A stretch of 64,000 nucleotides of DNA from Helicoverpa zea. Taxonomy: Eukaryota; Arthropoda; Insecta; Lepidoptera; Noctuidae. The notes beneath the pieces were generated by a model. The model did not search any database, had not been told where the DNA came from, and was given only the letters and a program-made list of their open reading frames with translations. Below, in pieces: positions 32,522 through 47,500 of this stretch. How positions within the stretch are numbered: the stretch's first letter is position 1; each line of letters starts with the position of its first letter. The position numbers and the translations under genes were made by a program. The stretch lies in the NCBI RefSeq assembly GCF_022581195.2, contig NC_061470.1, forward strand, positions 9,362,001 through 9,426,000, written 5' to 3'.

Positions 32522-35500
32522 CTGTACAACGCAAATAATCAACATGAAAAAAATTGTCTCAGATATAAAAGTATTTCGCAGATGTGTATAGCAAGCAACT
32601 CTGCAATGAATGAGGTGTGTAAAAAATGTACAGTAGCGTGTGAGGGGTCGTACTTGCGTGGGTGTGGCTGCATGCGGCGCGGAGGGCGGGGCGGGCGCAG
32701 GCGGGGAGGACAGGCGCAGCGCCTCCCGCGCCTCGCGCAGTTGTCCGCTCAGCTCCTCCACTACTTTCTGAAACAACGAATCAACGAATGAACGTCAGTA
32801 TGAATAGCCTCAATTTATTAATGCATTTTGAATTTGTGTATTGGTAATAAAATAAAATCTAATTTAGGATAGCTTAGGCATGTGGGGACTTCATAGCCAG
32901 AATCCATCGCCATCGGTAGCATGAGTATGACACAGACACAACAAAGCCTTTACACCGTGAGTACTTAAATAAAATAAAAAAGTCTTTTATTTCCAGTGAG
33001 TATTAATAAGAGTTAAATAAAAGTTTATATACACTTCTTCTTAAAACCTATATTAGTTTTTGTTTGTTTATTCAATTTATTTTCCACCGTGAGTACTAGG
33101 CTAGCATAAACGCTCGGTACCTTCTGGTAGAGTATGATCTGATGCAGCCGCGCCTGCAGCGGGTCGAGCGCGGGCGGCAGGCCGTCGAGCGGGTCGGCGC
33201 GGGGCAGCGCGGGGCTGGCGCCGGGCGCGGGGGCGCCGCACACGCAGCGCACGCCGCACACGCAGCGCACGCCGCCGCACGTAGGACACCACCACACTTC
33301 GGAACTGCCACCGGAGGAACCAGAGGTTTCGATACCACCTGCGAACAAAACCAATTATTTAAACTAATTGTACAACATATAATCCATCAAGTAGAACAAA
33401 GATTAATAATAAGGTGTTGGACCTTATGAGGCTCCTTGATACGGGGCTTATTCTGAGGAGATTTTTGTTTCTGGAACCCTAACCACCGGTACCTTGGACC
33501 CTGTGCCCGACATCGGAGGCCATATTATATTTTTAATATATTTTTTAAAATTTAATAGTAAAATAAATGTAAAAAATATGTTGTAAAATCATATTTTGTA
33601 TAATAATAAATGAACTCAATTAGGTGATGGCAAAACCGCAATTCAAACTAAGATCGATTGTTCAAGTACTAGGGTATGATAAGTACTGACTGGTGGCGCT
33701 GGCGCGGCGCTCGCAGTGGCAGCAGGCGAGGCGGCGCGGGGAGGCGGGGCACAGCGTGAGCTGGCTACTAGGGTATGATAAGTACTGACTGGTGGCGCTG
33801 GCGCGGCGCTCGCAGTGGCAGCAGGCGAGGCGGCGCGGGGAGGCGGGGCACAGCGTGAGCTGGCTACTAGGGTATGATAAGTACTGACTGGTGGCGCTGG
33901 CGCGGCGCTCGCAGTGGCAGCAGGCGAGGCGGCGCGGGGAGGCGGGGCACAGCGTGAGCTGGCTACTAGGGTATGATAAGTACTGACTGGTGGCGCTGGC
34001 GCGGCGCTCGCAGTGGCAGCAGGCGAGGCGGCGCGGGGAGGCGGGGCACAGCGTGAGCTGGCTACTAGGGTATGATAAGTACTGACTGGTGGCGCTGGCG
34101 CGGCGCTCGCAGTGGCAGCAGGCGAGGCGGCGCGGGGAGGCGGGGCACAGCGTGAGCTGGCTACTAGGGTATGATAAGTACTGACTGGTGGCGCTGGCGC
34201 GGCGCTCGCAGTGGCAGCAGGCGAGGCGGCGCGGGGAGGCGGGGCACAGCGTGAGCTGGCTACTAGGGTATGATAAGTACTGACTGGTGGCGCTGGCGCG
34301 GCGCTCGCAGTGGCAGCAGGCGAGGCGGCGCGGGGAGGCGGGGCACAGCGTGAGCTGGCTACTAGGGTATGATAAGTACTGACTGGTGGCGCTGGCGCGG
34401 CGCTCGCAGTGGCAGCAGGCGAGGCGGCGCGGGGAGGCGGGGCACAGCGTGAGCTGGCTACTAGGGTATGATAAGTACTGACTGGTGGCGCTGGCGCGGC
34501 GCTCGCAGTGGCAGCAGGCGAGGCGGCGCGGGGAGGCGGGGCACAGCGTGAGCTGGCTACTAGGGTATGATAAGTACTGACTGGTGGCGCTGGCGCGGCG
34601 CTCGCAGTGGCAGCAGGCGAGGCGGCGCGGGGAGGCGGGGCACAGCGTGAGCTGGCTACTAGGGTATGATAAGTACTGACTGGTGGCGCTGGCGCGGCGC
34701 TCGCAGTGGCAGCAGGCGAGGCGGCGCGGGGAGGCGGGGCACAGCGTGAGCTGGCTGGCGTGGCGCGCGCGCGAGTGCGCATGCGCGGCGCGGCGCGGGA
34801 GCGTCGCCGCCTCGCCCTCGCTCTCGGAGCTTATGCTGCTTGATGTTGCGCCGCCTGCGACAATCGAAACATTTTATTATAGAACATTTTGGAGAGCAGG
34901 TAAATGTCGGTCCTGCGCGTAATCTCTCTCCGGTGGTGTCGGATTGCCGTCCCATCGGGCTATGAGAGTGAAAGAATAGTAAGTGCACCTGTATCTGCGC
35001 AAATGCTGGTGGACTATAATATGTCCTGCGCAGTTGGCTAATCTCCTTACATGAGAACAGCCGCCGTGGCCGATAATCGGCTAGAAGGATATAATTTTTA
35101 CCTTTTCGTGAAAATAATGTACATTTGAATAGCCATAAAACTACCTTCGAGATCATCAATTTCAAATCATGAAAAGCACTATCAGATATAAAAAAAAGAA
35201 ATACCTATTCATATACAGTACAAAATGAATACTCACCATTCAAGTCGACTTCAAGAAACTTAGTAGCTACGTCATCTATTCCGTTCATAGTTCCGTTACT
35301 AACACCATTCTCTCTCGTAAGGTTGATGGGAGTAACCACGTTATGGTTGGTTCTGTCTTCTGAAGTATGGTTGTCCAGGGGCGAGGAGTCATGGGAGGTG
35401 TTCCTGGAAGCCGGGGGTTCGACTCTCGGCTCGTTAATTTCGAAACCGGTGGAAGATTGGTTGCTGGATTCGGATATGGAGCGCCATGTTATGCTTATGT

Positions 35501-38500
35501 TGCGGGTTCGGGCGGATTCTCGAGCGGCCTGTAATAAAAAAATATATATTTTAATAAATACGTCATACAAAATCTGTATTATGTGTTTTACTAACTAACT
35601 ATGGAATTTATTATGCAAAACATGTTGTAACATGGCCTTGGGTATCAAGTTCAAAGAATATTCAAAGTTTTTTTCGAAAAATACCATAAGTGTCGATTTT
35701 CGCTCCTAACGTGAAAAAAAAAAGTGAAATAAGATCTTTTTCGTACAATCTTTTCTTTACTTTACCAAGAGTACCAGGCTAGCATAAACCAAAGGAGCTC
35801 ACCTCAGCCATTCCAATAACATCGGTATAAGTATCACAGACGAACACGGGCGGCTCTTCGGGCGTGTCCACATCTGGGGACGCAACCCCAGGGACGCTGG
35901 CAACGTGGTCACCAGCAACCAGGTCGCCAGCAACCAGGTCACCATTATGTGACGTCACATGGTCGATGACCTGGTCGGGGATGAGCTTGTCGGTGATGGG
36001 GCCGCCTAGTTCTCGTTCTAAGGAGGACGAACCGCTTGCGATGTCGCGGGGAAGACGGGTGCTGTTTTCAAAATGGTCTGGATGGAGGCCGTCCACCTGG
36101 AATGGAGAAACATTGCTTGAAATAATTGATTTTGCTGTTAAGGTTTGATGGCAAATTATTAACTGATATTTTTCTCCACGATAACCAATAGTAAACTTCA
36201 AAGGCAAGAAGTATAGAATTTGGTAGTTTTTGTTTTGTAATTCAGGTTTTTTCTGATATCATAAATTTACAACAGCAGTCTGGATGTATCTGTGGAGATC
36301 AAAGGGGGAGGCCTATGTTCAGCAGTGGACGTCCTATGGCTGAGATGATGATGATGATGATGATGAGTCTGGATGTCTCTATACCTCCCGAGCCTTTTCC
36401 CCCAACTATGTAGGGATCGGCTTCCAGTCTAACCGGATGCTCCTAAGTGCCAGTGTTTTTCAAGGAGTGACTGCCTATCTGACCTCCTCAACCCAGTTAC
36501 CCGAGTACCCCAATACCCTTTGGGCAGACTGTCTGTCTCTCTGGCTAGCAAACTTTCAATTTTCATATTCTTTAGTGTGGACGACGGTTGCCATCAGTGG
36601 TACAGGCCCCAAAAATCTGTAAAAAATCTATAAATAACAGTATAAACTCACAGTATCACTAGAGTTATCACTGTTGAGCGGCAGCACGGGCAGGTCGTCG
36701 ACGCAGCTGTCGGTGAGCGCGGCGCGGCACTCGCGCTTCTCGCACTCGCTGTTCACTACCATCGATAGCTTCCTGCAACCCCAGTAAATTTAATTGAATA
36801 AATGATAAATAACGTGGTTTTAATCATTTGCCTAGCCGTTTCCCAACTATGTTGGGTCGGCTTCCAGTCTCACCAGATGGAAAGTACTATAGTTTTTTTT
36901 TACATGGAGTCAACTTGTTTTAATTATAGTATCTTTTTTTTAATAGAAAGTAAAAAATAATAAAAAGTAGAAAACAGTGAAGAAATTACGATAGTTAAAA
37001 AAGAATATTGTATTTTAATAAAGTTTTTCACTTTTTGAAGAGAAATTAAAAAGAGAGTTATGAAATAAAAATAACTTTCAAGTAGGCACCTACCGTAAAG
37101 AAAATTATTTCAAAGTCAAATCATTTATTTCATTAAGCACATTCCAAAAGTAGCTTCCAATGGAGAAGAACTGGTAATAAACTCCATTGGAACGAGTTCC
37201 ATTGGCATTTAATTTTACATTTTATGTACTTTTAGAGCAAGATATTCACAACCACCACGCCAAAATAATTTATTTTGCCACCGCCCACACCAAGTCACAT
37301 GCATTTCACACCATAAAAACACTAAAAGGGTAAGTTAATTAAAAATGAATATTTCGGGATGAGGATGATAAATTAAAAGGCCCAAATGGATGTTAAAACT
37401 ATATTATTGCAACGTTCACATGGTTAAGACACTAAAAATATATCTATTTCATTAACTAACTTATTTACTAACGGCAGACTTCTATAACCTATCCATTCAT
37501 TCCAGTATCAGAGATTAAAGATTGACATGAATTGTATGGAGGTTATGTCAAGACTGAATCTGTGATTTGCACGTTAAACGATGGACAGGTTATAGAAAGG
37601 GGTTAAGGTATAGAAAGGCTGAGCTTACATAACATCGGGTGCTAGGCTCGGGTCGCTACATCGACGCTGGGCGGTACGCTTCTCGCCTTCATTCAGTAGG
37701 TTGTCACACGATCTCGTTTTTGTCATCATGCCTGAAAAGGATAGGTTAGCCTCAGTCGTGGACAAGAAAGTATTCTCAATTTCAACGACGCTTTTGAGAG
37801 AATTTCAGCGTCGAAAAATATTTTAAAATAGAGGATCTTTTGACTAAGTGATAGCCACATAGGTCGATCGAACACAAGCAACGCAAAAGAGGATTGGTAA
37901 CCATACACAAACTGACCGCATTATACTATACTCCCTCCGTGTTTCGGAACGCACGTTAAATTGGTGGGTCATGGCTGTCGTTTGAACATGTTCGGAAACG
38001 TTCATGTAACTGAGTTGAGGAGGTCAGATACGCAGTCGCTCTATATAAAGCACTGGTACTCAGGTGCATATAATTAGACTGAAAGCAGGCAGCAACACAC
38101 TTGGGAAAATGCTAGGAAGAATATCACTTACCGTTTTGATTAGGTCTAGCGGCCGGCAGGTCTGGTCGCTGGTCGTGCCTGGGCTCGTCGCGCGGACTGG
38201 ACGCGCAGAACATGCCGCTCCACACGCACATCGACCGCACCGAGTACTCCGGCCAGATCGCTTGCTGTGGGAAAGAATATACTAGTTACACAATATGTAC
38301 ATAATGTAAGAACTTTTACACTTATATTATAAAGAGGAATAATTTGTATTTTTGTTTGTTTATAATGGATAAAGCCAAAATTACTGGACCGATGTTAAAA
38401 ATTCTTTCACTGTTGGAAAGCTACACTCTTCTCGCGTAAGTATGGTATGATGATTTTATGTAATAATATACTGTGAGCTCATCAGCTGTGAAGCTACCTA

Positions 38501-41500
38501 CCTCTTATATATATATATACCTATATACCTACCTCTTATACCTCTCATAAATAAATACATACATTAAAAAATCTTTCTGAGAGCAAATACCAACAAAAAA
38601 ACTTCTTGATTTGGTTCAAATTACAGACTAACTTTCATCAGTAAGACTTGCATTTACCAGGACATCAGCATTTGCCAGGAGATTAACAACTGCATTTCTT
38701 CAGTAAAATCGAATAATCGCTTTCGTCGTTACCGTACAGAAGTACTAGGACAACATACCTGGTCAAGCTGATGCGGCGAGTACAGATGGTTCCTGTAGGC
38801 GGGCGCTTGCAGCAGATGCCAGACGTGCGGCGTGACGTCACCCGTGCGGCAGTCCGCGCGCTCGCGACCCGTGTTGCACAGGAAAGTGCCGAACATGCAC
38901 GAGTGAACGTGTGTGCCTAGCTTTATCTGTGTGGAAGGAGGATTTATATTAATGTTAAGCTAGATGGATATGGTGTCCTTGTAACTTAACTAGTCTCAAG
39001 TAAATACATAGGCTCGGTAGAGGATTTCACTATAATGCTGCTTAGATGCTTCTGTATCCCAACCGCCTAATGTCAGACTTCTACTAGTCATTCCGCGACC
39101 TATGGCATCCCAAAGTACGATCTTCAAGGCCGTTTAAAAAAAAAACCTTTTTCAATTTGCCTTTGAAATTATGTCGTATTCGTTCAAGATAAGTTTGAAT
39201 ATCCTTCAACAAAAAATATCCTCTGCCATTCTCACAATGAATTTGCATTACAAAAATCTCATGGACTTACCAAATAAGCCTCATTGAACTCAAAGCTGCA
39301 AGGGAACTGCAACATCATCTGGTGTACGACATCGAGCCACTGAAGGAATATAGGCGAGCGTTCATTAGGATCTTCAGGACCGAACTGATGGCCACACCGA
39401 TCCGCGAACTTGTGGCCAAAGTCCAGCCATTCGCGCTCTATTAGGATGCGGAAACCCTGAGGAAATAAATGAACCATTTGATGAAATGTACTAGGAGTTC
39501 ATGGGTTTAAAGGGCAGTGTTGAGTGCGTTAAGTTGAGGAGAAAATAGTGTGATAGCAAACAATGTAAATATTCCTCGCGTGTTTTGTTCTCCTCGTATA
39601 AGAAGGGGGTTCCTATGAAAGGTGGGGAATTCACTGGTTAACAATAGTGTCAGTTAGTTAATGTTATCTGATAAATAAAGGCTGCGTATCATTTTTGCCA
39701 AATAAGAAATAAAAAGTTATAGTTTATCCGATAGATAAGTCCCTGATAGGCTATCAGACACTTAATCAGTAACAGTGAAACTGACCACAAATGTTTTTGT
39801 TGGCGACGAATTTTGAACCATTCACATTGAATGGTATCTAAATAAAATGTGGTATCATACTGACCTCCAAGGTCCTATAGTAAGGGTCCAATATCAACTG
39901 AGCGGCGGCTACAATCTGTGGCGTGCGGTCCCAGCCATCAGAACAGTGTACTAGCACGGGCCGCGCCGCCGCAGCCGCTCGCGCCACCACGCTGGCTGCT
40001 CGGACCACGCCGGAGACGTATTGCAGCCATAGTGTGCGTTCTAGGTTGCTGTGCCAGCTGGAACAAGGAGTTGTGTTGTATTTTCACTGATTTATAAGAA
40101 AGTAGTTTATAGAAGTGGGTACTTTATGTGAGGTGAAAAATAGAAAGGCTTCTAAAATAACCACCACTTCGAATAAGCTTATAAAGAAATGCAAGAAAAT
40201 TATGTAAAGAAAAACTGACACAATACTGCAACGCAACTGCAATGCCACTTGTGTTGTTTTTGAGTAACATTCAAGACTGTATATATCATGAATGTATGTA
40301 GGATTTGAAAGAATTTTGCCAACACCGGGACAACCACAGGAATAAGTAAACTGGCAATTTTTTAGAGATAAAAAAATACGAGTGGGTTTATTTTTCTGCT
40401 ACTTAACATCTCGGTCAATAAATTGACCGACGTGTGTGATCTATAAAATTTATGTTAGACCACACCCACTTTAATTAGCTTGATCAAAAAATATACTGCC
40501 GGGTTCGTTGCCAAAAAAAAAATTCCTTCATCTGCCGTAGGTACACTCAAAAATAAAATCGGATTAAATCAGAATTATTTTCACTCTTACAAAAGCTTCT
40601 TAAAATACATTATATTTAAAAGTAAAATGGGCCTCATGAAATACGTTTGACGGCGTAATGTTTGCGGAAGAGATATTGCGAGCTTTCCAACAATGAGTTC
40701 GGCCGGGCACCGCGCCAACTGACACCGAAAACTATTGTAATACTACCTAGATTCGCGTAACGTAAACATTACCTATTTTGTAGATTGTGGGGAATAATTA
40801 GTGCGATTAATTTTATGTGGGATATTAACTGTTTTTCGCGGTTTCACTAGTGTCCCGGAGAATCTTCCCGTTCCAGGATAAAATATACACCATATTATTT
40901 GGGAACGGTGTAGCATCCCAATTCCCAACATAGTGAAATAGCGAACAGATTCAGTAGATTGGCAAACAAACTAAATAATTAATTTAATAATTCCTCTTTA
41001 TAACATCGTTATTTAAAGTCTCGATAGTCAGCTGTAGCGTTTTGTAAATGAGTCTTGGTTTGATGACTAAAATGGGTAGTGTTTTCCATAGATATCGATT
41101 TGAACAGACATCACAATATTCCCGGATAAAAAGTTAAAAAATACGAGTAAATTCGCTATTAATTAATTTACTCGTTCGCTATTAATTAAAATTTATCAGC
41201 TCTGAAACTGATAATGTCCCGCATTCTAGGTACTCTTTACCAAAACCGACGTGCTCGAGATAAGCTATGTCCTCGCGACTGCATTAGCGGCTCGCCTTAA
41301 TAGCGCCACCCACATCCCACGGCATCCTGTTATTGATTACTCTGACAACTAATTACGTGCGTACATTAACTAAATATTTTGCTATCCGGAGTAAAGCATA
41401 GGAAGATTCGGATGATTGTACTAGACCTAACTATAAATAATATAAAGCTAAAAAAATGGTGCAAAAATAGGAGAAAGCTGCGGAAACATGGAAACTAGAT

Positions 41501-44500
41501 CAAACAGAAAAGGCCTGGGAGATATGGTATAAGTATACATTACGGGAGAGTTTTGCCTAAAAGTGGTTGGCCAAAAAGCTTTCTTTAACCTAACCTATGT
41601 TACTAGTGAGATGACAGCAGATAGAAGAGCATGGTATGGAAGAAGAAAACAGGCTGTGCCCCAGATAAAATTAAGATAAGAGTAGGAAGATGATAATGAA
41701 ACCTAAATTGATAGATTCGTGATGATGACGAGAGATGGGGTTTTTGCATAAACCATAGCGTTTAATACAAACTACAAACAGATTCTCTATTTTAAAATAA
41801 GAACACTTACTTGGCCTGATCACTCGGCTCGGCAGCCAGCGCCCTCATCTGCTGGAAGCTCCTCCTCACGTGATGGATGTTGGGCAGGCACATGAACTGT
41901 ATGTCAGCAGCTGGATAGTATTGTTGACACTCGCATCCACCGCCGCGGGCGCGGTTCGTCACGGCAGAAGCGTAAGATCGAGCGTCCACAATTAGGAGTT
42001 TTAGTTGCTGGAACAATAAAGTTAATTTTAGCACGCTTATTTTATCTTAACTATAAAGAGAACATTTGGGATGGTAGCAAGGTTTGTCTGCTTGAAAGCT
42101 ACTCCATCAATTTGTGAAATTCTTTCACTGTTGGATAGCTGCACTGTGAAGGGTGATACAAATTTATATTTTATTCGGGTACATGAAATTAAAATCACGA
42201 CAAACTGCTAGCTATTGATGTTATTGTTGAGGAGAAAAATATGGACAACTGTGATTCTGGTCGTACCTTCGAAGGGAAAGTACATGAAGCCATGTGAGTA
42301 AAATAAGTTGCTGAATTTAATAATAAAAACGCTAAGGTGATTGCCATAACAGGTGGACGAATAAGGGATTCTTTATGAATTCCGTTTTAGGTATGGCATC
42401 ATGTGAAAGCTCGTATTATTACCCTGCACATTTTTATGACCCGGTAAAAAAGGGGCTTACTAAAAAGGAATTGAGATGAAGGCAGATAAAGTGAATCATA
42501 TTACGTATGAGAATAAATTGAGCCAACCATTTAAGAATTGGCGGCAATTTAGGACAACATAAAAATATTGTATTCATTTTTATATAATACTTTTACTTCA
42601 ATGATTGCTTGTCGTAAGCACTTACAAAGTCAATATTATTAACGCGTTCAATAAAATTTCCTGGATAGTAAATTATGTTTATTGACGTGCGTGGGTTACT
42701 TCGACACTTACTGCTTCTAAGTAATAAGTAAATAAGCAATAAAATATTAATAAGCACGTACTTCCTGACATCACAGTTCTATTTATATTACTATCGGAAC
42801 TAATGGCATGTGTCAATTAATATTGATGTTGTACTAGGGCTTCATTATTTCGAGGAGGTAAGCTGTTTTCTTTACGATTGAAATAACTATAACGTACATA
42901 TTTTGGATTCCTATACATACATTCCCTTAGAAGAGAGACATTGTTAAAATGATTTGTAGGGAAAGGTGGTTGGTTGGTAATACTTACTAATAATAATAAC
43001 CTAATTAATATATGCACTCGGGAAAATTTTATTAAAATCGGCAGACTCCACCAATTTCCCACTAAAAGTACTAGGGCAGCAGAGGCAGCGAGTAGTTGGT
43101 ACTTACCTTATTGTTGTTAGGCGGCTGCATGCCCCGGTCGGCGTTGCAGGCGCTGACGAAGGCGGCTAGTAGACGTTCATCCTCGCTGGAGCGCCAGCCG
43201 AGCCAGCCCACTTCGGGCTGCGACGAGCGCGCGATCACGGCGCCGTTAGCACGGTGCCGCCATACCACGGCCGGGATGCGACGCATTGCTCGGAACCTGG
43301 GAAAAAAATTACATTGAAATACTGTTTTTAATTAGTTAGAGAGGTTTTGTTTGGGGTTCCTTTTAAATAGAAATGGATGGTGTTAGAAAACTCAGGAGAG
43401 TTAGAACCTCATGTCGAAGCAGAGGAAGCCAGAGACTTTAGCACTTTCTATTTTCAAATACCTATCGCATTGCGTTATGATCTATAAATTAATAAAAACA
43501 TAGAAGGTCACGGGAGCTAATAAAATGAACTGTGCAGAAGATTTTGTTAATTTCCGTGCGTCAGCCAAAATAATACTATAAAATTTATTTGCACTCTTCC
43601 TTCGCGGAAAAACGCTGCGGTTATAAAACGGCTACAAAAATAAATGTAACATACCGAGCAACAGAGTCGAGGTCTTCATCACAGATAGAGGCGGGCACCA
43701 CGATGAGAGGTGGGTACGAGGGGCACAACTTGTACTCCGCGTTAGCTGCCGTCACCCGCCACGCGCCCTTAGAAGTGAAACCGAGACGCTCCACCTGTGG
43801 GACGCAACAGGTCCATTACAAATAAAACTACTTTCAGCGGGAAAGGTATTCGTGCCCAATTAAGGAATGAGTTGTGAGATATTCGAATGAAAGTAGTACT
43901 AGGCAATCAGAAATCACAAAGACAACTTTGTTGACAAGTATGAAATCACAATAATGAAAGAGAAAGTTGTCTCGCAACAAAGTACTAGGCATTCAGAAGT
44001 AGGGAAGAGATACTCACTTCAGGGCCGAACCAGTGCCTTTGAGGAGATTGTGATGCCCTCATTAGTTCTCTATGCACAGACGTTGGTGGCTGTTCTTTCG
44101 CCCACGCTGCGTATGCTGCAGCGAAGGTTTCCTGAACAGATCCTATGGGGGCGAGAGCGGTATTCAACCGCCTCCACCATTCAATACATTGATCCCCAGT
44201 GTTGAATGAGCATCTAAAACAAAAGAAAGGTAGATTAAAATTTGATCATTTATGTACCAGAATCCCAGTAGATACGCAGAGGTATGATGCCATTTTTGGG
44301 GTGAACTACATCGGGCATTCCCAAAAATAATGTAATAAATAACCGTATCATGTTATACAATTGTATGTATACTACTTTACATGTAGGTGGCAACGAGTAG
44401 ATAATAAACATTAGTTTAAACAAGTTTATCTTATTATTGAAGGAAAATTTTACATGTCCGCTTTCTTTAGTCGCTATGTGTTTGTTTATCGATTGTTACA

Positions 44501-47500
44501 CTAGTTTTGGTGTAATCGGGACTAAATCAACAATCGACATACATTCCGTGTCCGATGATAGTTTATATACAAACATATTGTTTTTAAAATGAGATACTTA
44601 TGAAATTATCAGGCTTAACCTTTTTCCTTGACATGTTCAGTTAAGGTGTGCTTATATTTTGGTGACGTAGAGATCAGGCTAATCACTACATAGATTTTTT
44701 TGACAAACACCCCTTGCCCGACGTAAGAATCAAAATCAACAAATTATGCTCGTGAGTAGCTTGCAAGCACTGGGCCAAGATAGTCCATGAATTCATTATC
44801 GAGATAAGTGTGAATCTTAAATATTGAAGAACACTTAGCACGTTTTATGGCCAAACAAGATACCACCGTGTTGAATGGCACTTTGTATGTAAACACTAGA
44901 TAAGTGAGCACAAATTATAAAATACTTTTAGAAGTAATCTAATCAGTACTTGTGTTAAACAGTGTTTTAAACTTGTACAGAAGTGTCCATGGACAATTCA
45001 ATTTTAAACCTTAGCTTGTAGCCTTATGGCTAGAAATTATCTAGAGGGGAAATATTGAGAGAAAAAAAACATGAGCAACGAACGATGCGGACAACAGCAA
45101 GGCGAAGAGGTGGCATTTTCACATTTTGTCACACTACATTATTGGTAGGCCCACATTAACCACCTCAAAAATAGCTATTCAAAGCCACACTTACTTGAGT
45201 TGTCTTCCATTTTTGCACAGCACGATCAAGTGCAGCAGATCCCTGATCTCCAGCGCATCGATGAGCCGCAAGGGAATGGATGCACCGGGCCCGTTGCGTC
45301 GGCGCGGTTGCACATGCAATCGGTAGTTCGACATGGCGATAGTACCACCGTCCGCCGTGCGACCAACCCACTGCCAACAAAAGATTGTATTACCTAGTGG
45401 GATAGAAAAAAATAAAATGATAAAATCTGTTGAATGCACATGGAGCTACAAGATGGTCCCAATATTGGCTCTAGGAAGACGGTTTTCAGATAATGAGAGT
45501 ATTTTTATTAAGGCGACGAATTGGTCAACAATAATTCCATAACCGGCACGCGCATCTAAGGCGCCAAAAGGGGTCGGAGCGTCTGAGCGGGGCGAGGATA
45601 ACAATACACGCGCTAGCTTATAACTAAAAGTCGTAAGCGACAAAATGGTTTTGTAATTTTATTATTTAGAAATGATAATTTAATAAAAATTCCTTCTACA
45701 ATTTTAAAGAGTATGTATATACTCAACTACTAAAAAAGTTAAGAGGCTTAAATCGGTCCCGTTTGCCCATAATATGTGAATCTCTTTTTAAAAAGAGGTA
45801 TGTTTGATATATTTTTCTCTGTTATAAAAGTTACCTAATCATGTTTCTACGTCTAACAAAATAAGGTTTATATCATGAACTTTCAGGTAACCAAGTTGTA
45901 TTTTGATCCGTTTTGTATTTACTGAGAAAAATTGAGATCCTTGGCGCCAAAAATTCCAATTCGTCCTCTTAATCCTGATAGTTTGATCTTACTATGGCGT
46001 CAGAAAATTGTATTGTTTTTTGATGCAATTTAAAAATGGATTCGAAGCTATTCTTTAATTTACAAGAAATAAATAAGTATTCTGAGTCTTACAAAGTAGC
46101 ATTCATGCTAGTATTTATCACGTGCTACGGCGCGAGCGATTTGATAACATTTTCCCGAGTCATGCCCCACTTAACATAAGCACATGTATAGCTAGTCTAG
46201 TTTCGCAAAGCTGCAATTTTCATATCACCGTCATAAGTGCACGCTTTGGGCTGATAACGCGCAGTCAACGACCTACCAGGAATGCAGAACTAGAACGGAG
46301 CTAAACACTATCGGAACGTCATTGCGGTTCGTTCAACCCGATGCATTCGACCCGCTGACCTTTCAGGCCACTAGGCGTATTAGTTACTTAATATCATGTG
46401 CGTGCTATATCTGTTTGTTGCTATTTTGCTAATTAATTATTAACTCGGACTTTGGACGAGGAAATACAACTGTTTACGTGTGTTTGTAAGCACATTTGTC
46501 AAGGAATCATTAAGACGTCATGTCTATTGAAAAGGTTGCGACGACTGTGTAATTATGTTGGGTAACAATACCGTACACCATGTATTTGCTGTTTATGAAG
46601 GTAAACTAAACGTACTATTAAAGTACGATTACAACAATTTTCATTTCAAATGGCTTAATTCGTAGTTTCCCGTAAACCAGTAGTTTGTTGTTATTACCGA
46701 AAATACCTACAAAAACAAATTGTGGTTTGATTGTGGAATTGCCGTCATGTGCATGTTTGCAGTCGAAGCGATTAAACATAATTTTCTGTATAAATAAACA
46801 TTACAAAACCTTGCAATTTTCCCTGTAGATAAATGTACTAATAATAAAATAAATGCATTTGTAGAAATTATGTGCAGTACATGGTCACATTATTCAGACA
46901 ATCAGCACACTTAGCATCACTCATTTGGAAATTCTTCCTTTCATCTACTAGCTTATCAATACTAAAACTGCGCCAAAAATAATGAACCCCTCCAGTCTCA
47001 TGCACTCCTAGTACCTCACCTGCACAAACTCCCCGCAGATAGGCGTGAAGCCAGCATCGAGGCCTGGTTCATCATAGTGCGTCCTCAGCCGAGGATACAG
47101 GTCTGCAGCCCGGACCCTGTGTGGTGGCGGTTCAGGTTGAGGGGGCGCGCGGTACCGCTCTCGGTCACCCATCTCGCTGGTTGACGGTACTACCACCTGG
47201 AAACAAAGAAAAATAACTGATTAATATAGATGAAACTAAAAGCCATAAGAGAGGGAAAATATTATGGAATGGTGCCAAAAAGTTCCGGTCAGCATTGCAA
47301 ACAGTTAACAGTATATACTTCGATTTCTTATAGAAAGTTGACGGAAAGTCGCGAAAATCGAACATACGTGCATGTATGACAGCTGACATTTCTATCGCAT
47401 TCATGTGCCAACTAGGTTGTTCTGGTCAATTAAGATGCTTCCTATTGAACCGACTAATGGGTCGTTAACATAGTTTTAAGATCCTAGCAATAGAATGTTT

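Noticed and set aside
33667..34755. Regular repeats resembling a CRISPR array
   Set aside because: Units are contiguous and identical over 99 bp with no variable spacers, in a eukaryotic exon. A plain tandem array.
33643..34782. 379-codon ORF on the minus strand made of 33-residue repeats
   Set aside because: It is a shadow frame of the 99-bp array. The frame that joins correctly to MTMR3/4 exons 15 and 17 is a different one.
35864..36148. 94-codon plus-strand ORF
   Set aside because: Antisense to MTMR3/4 exon 14, which is supported by splice sites and phase.
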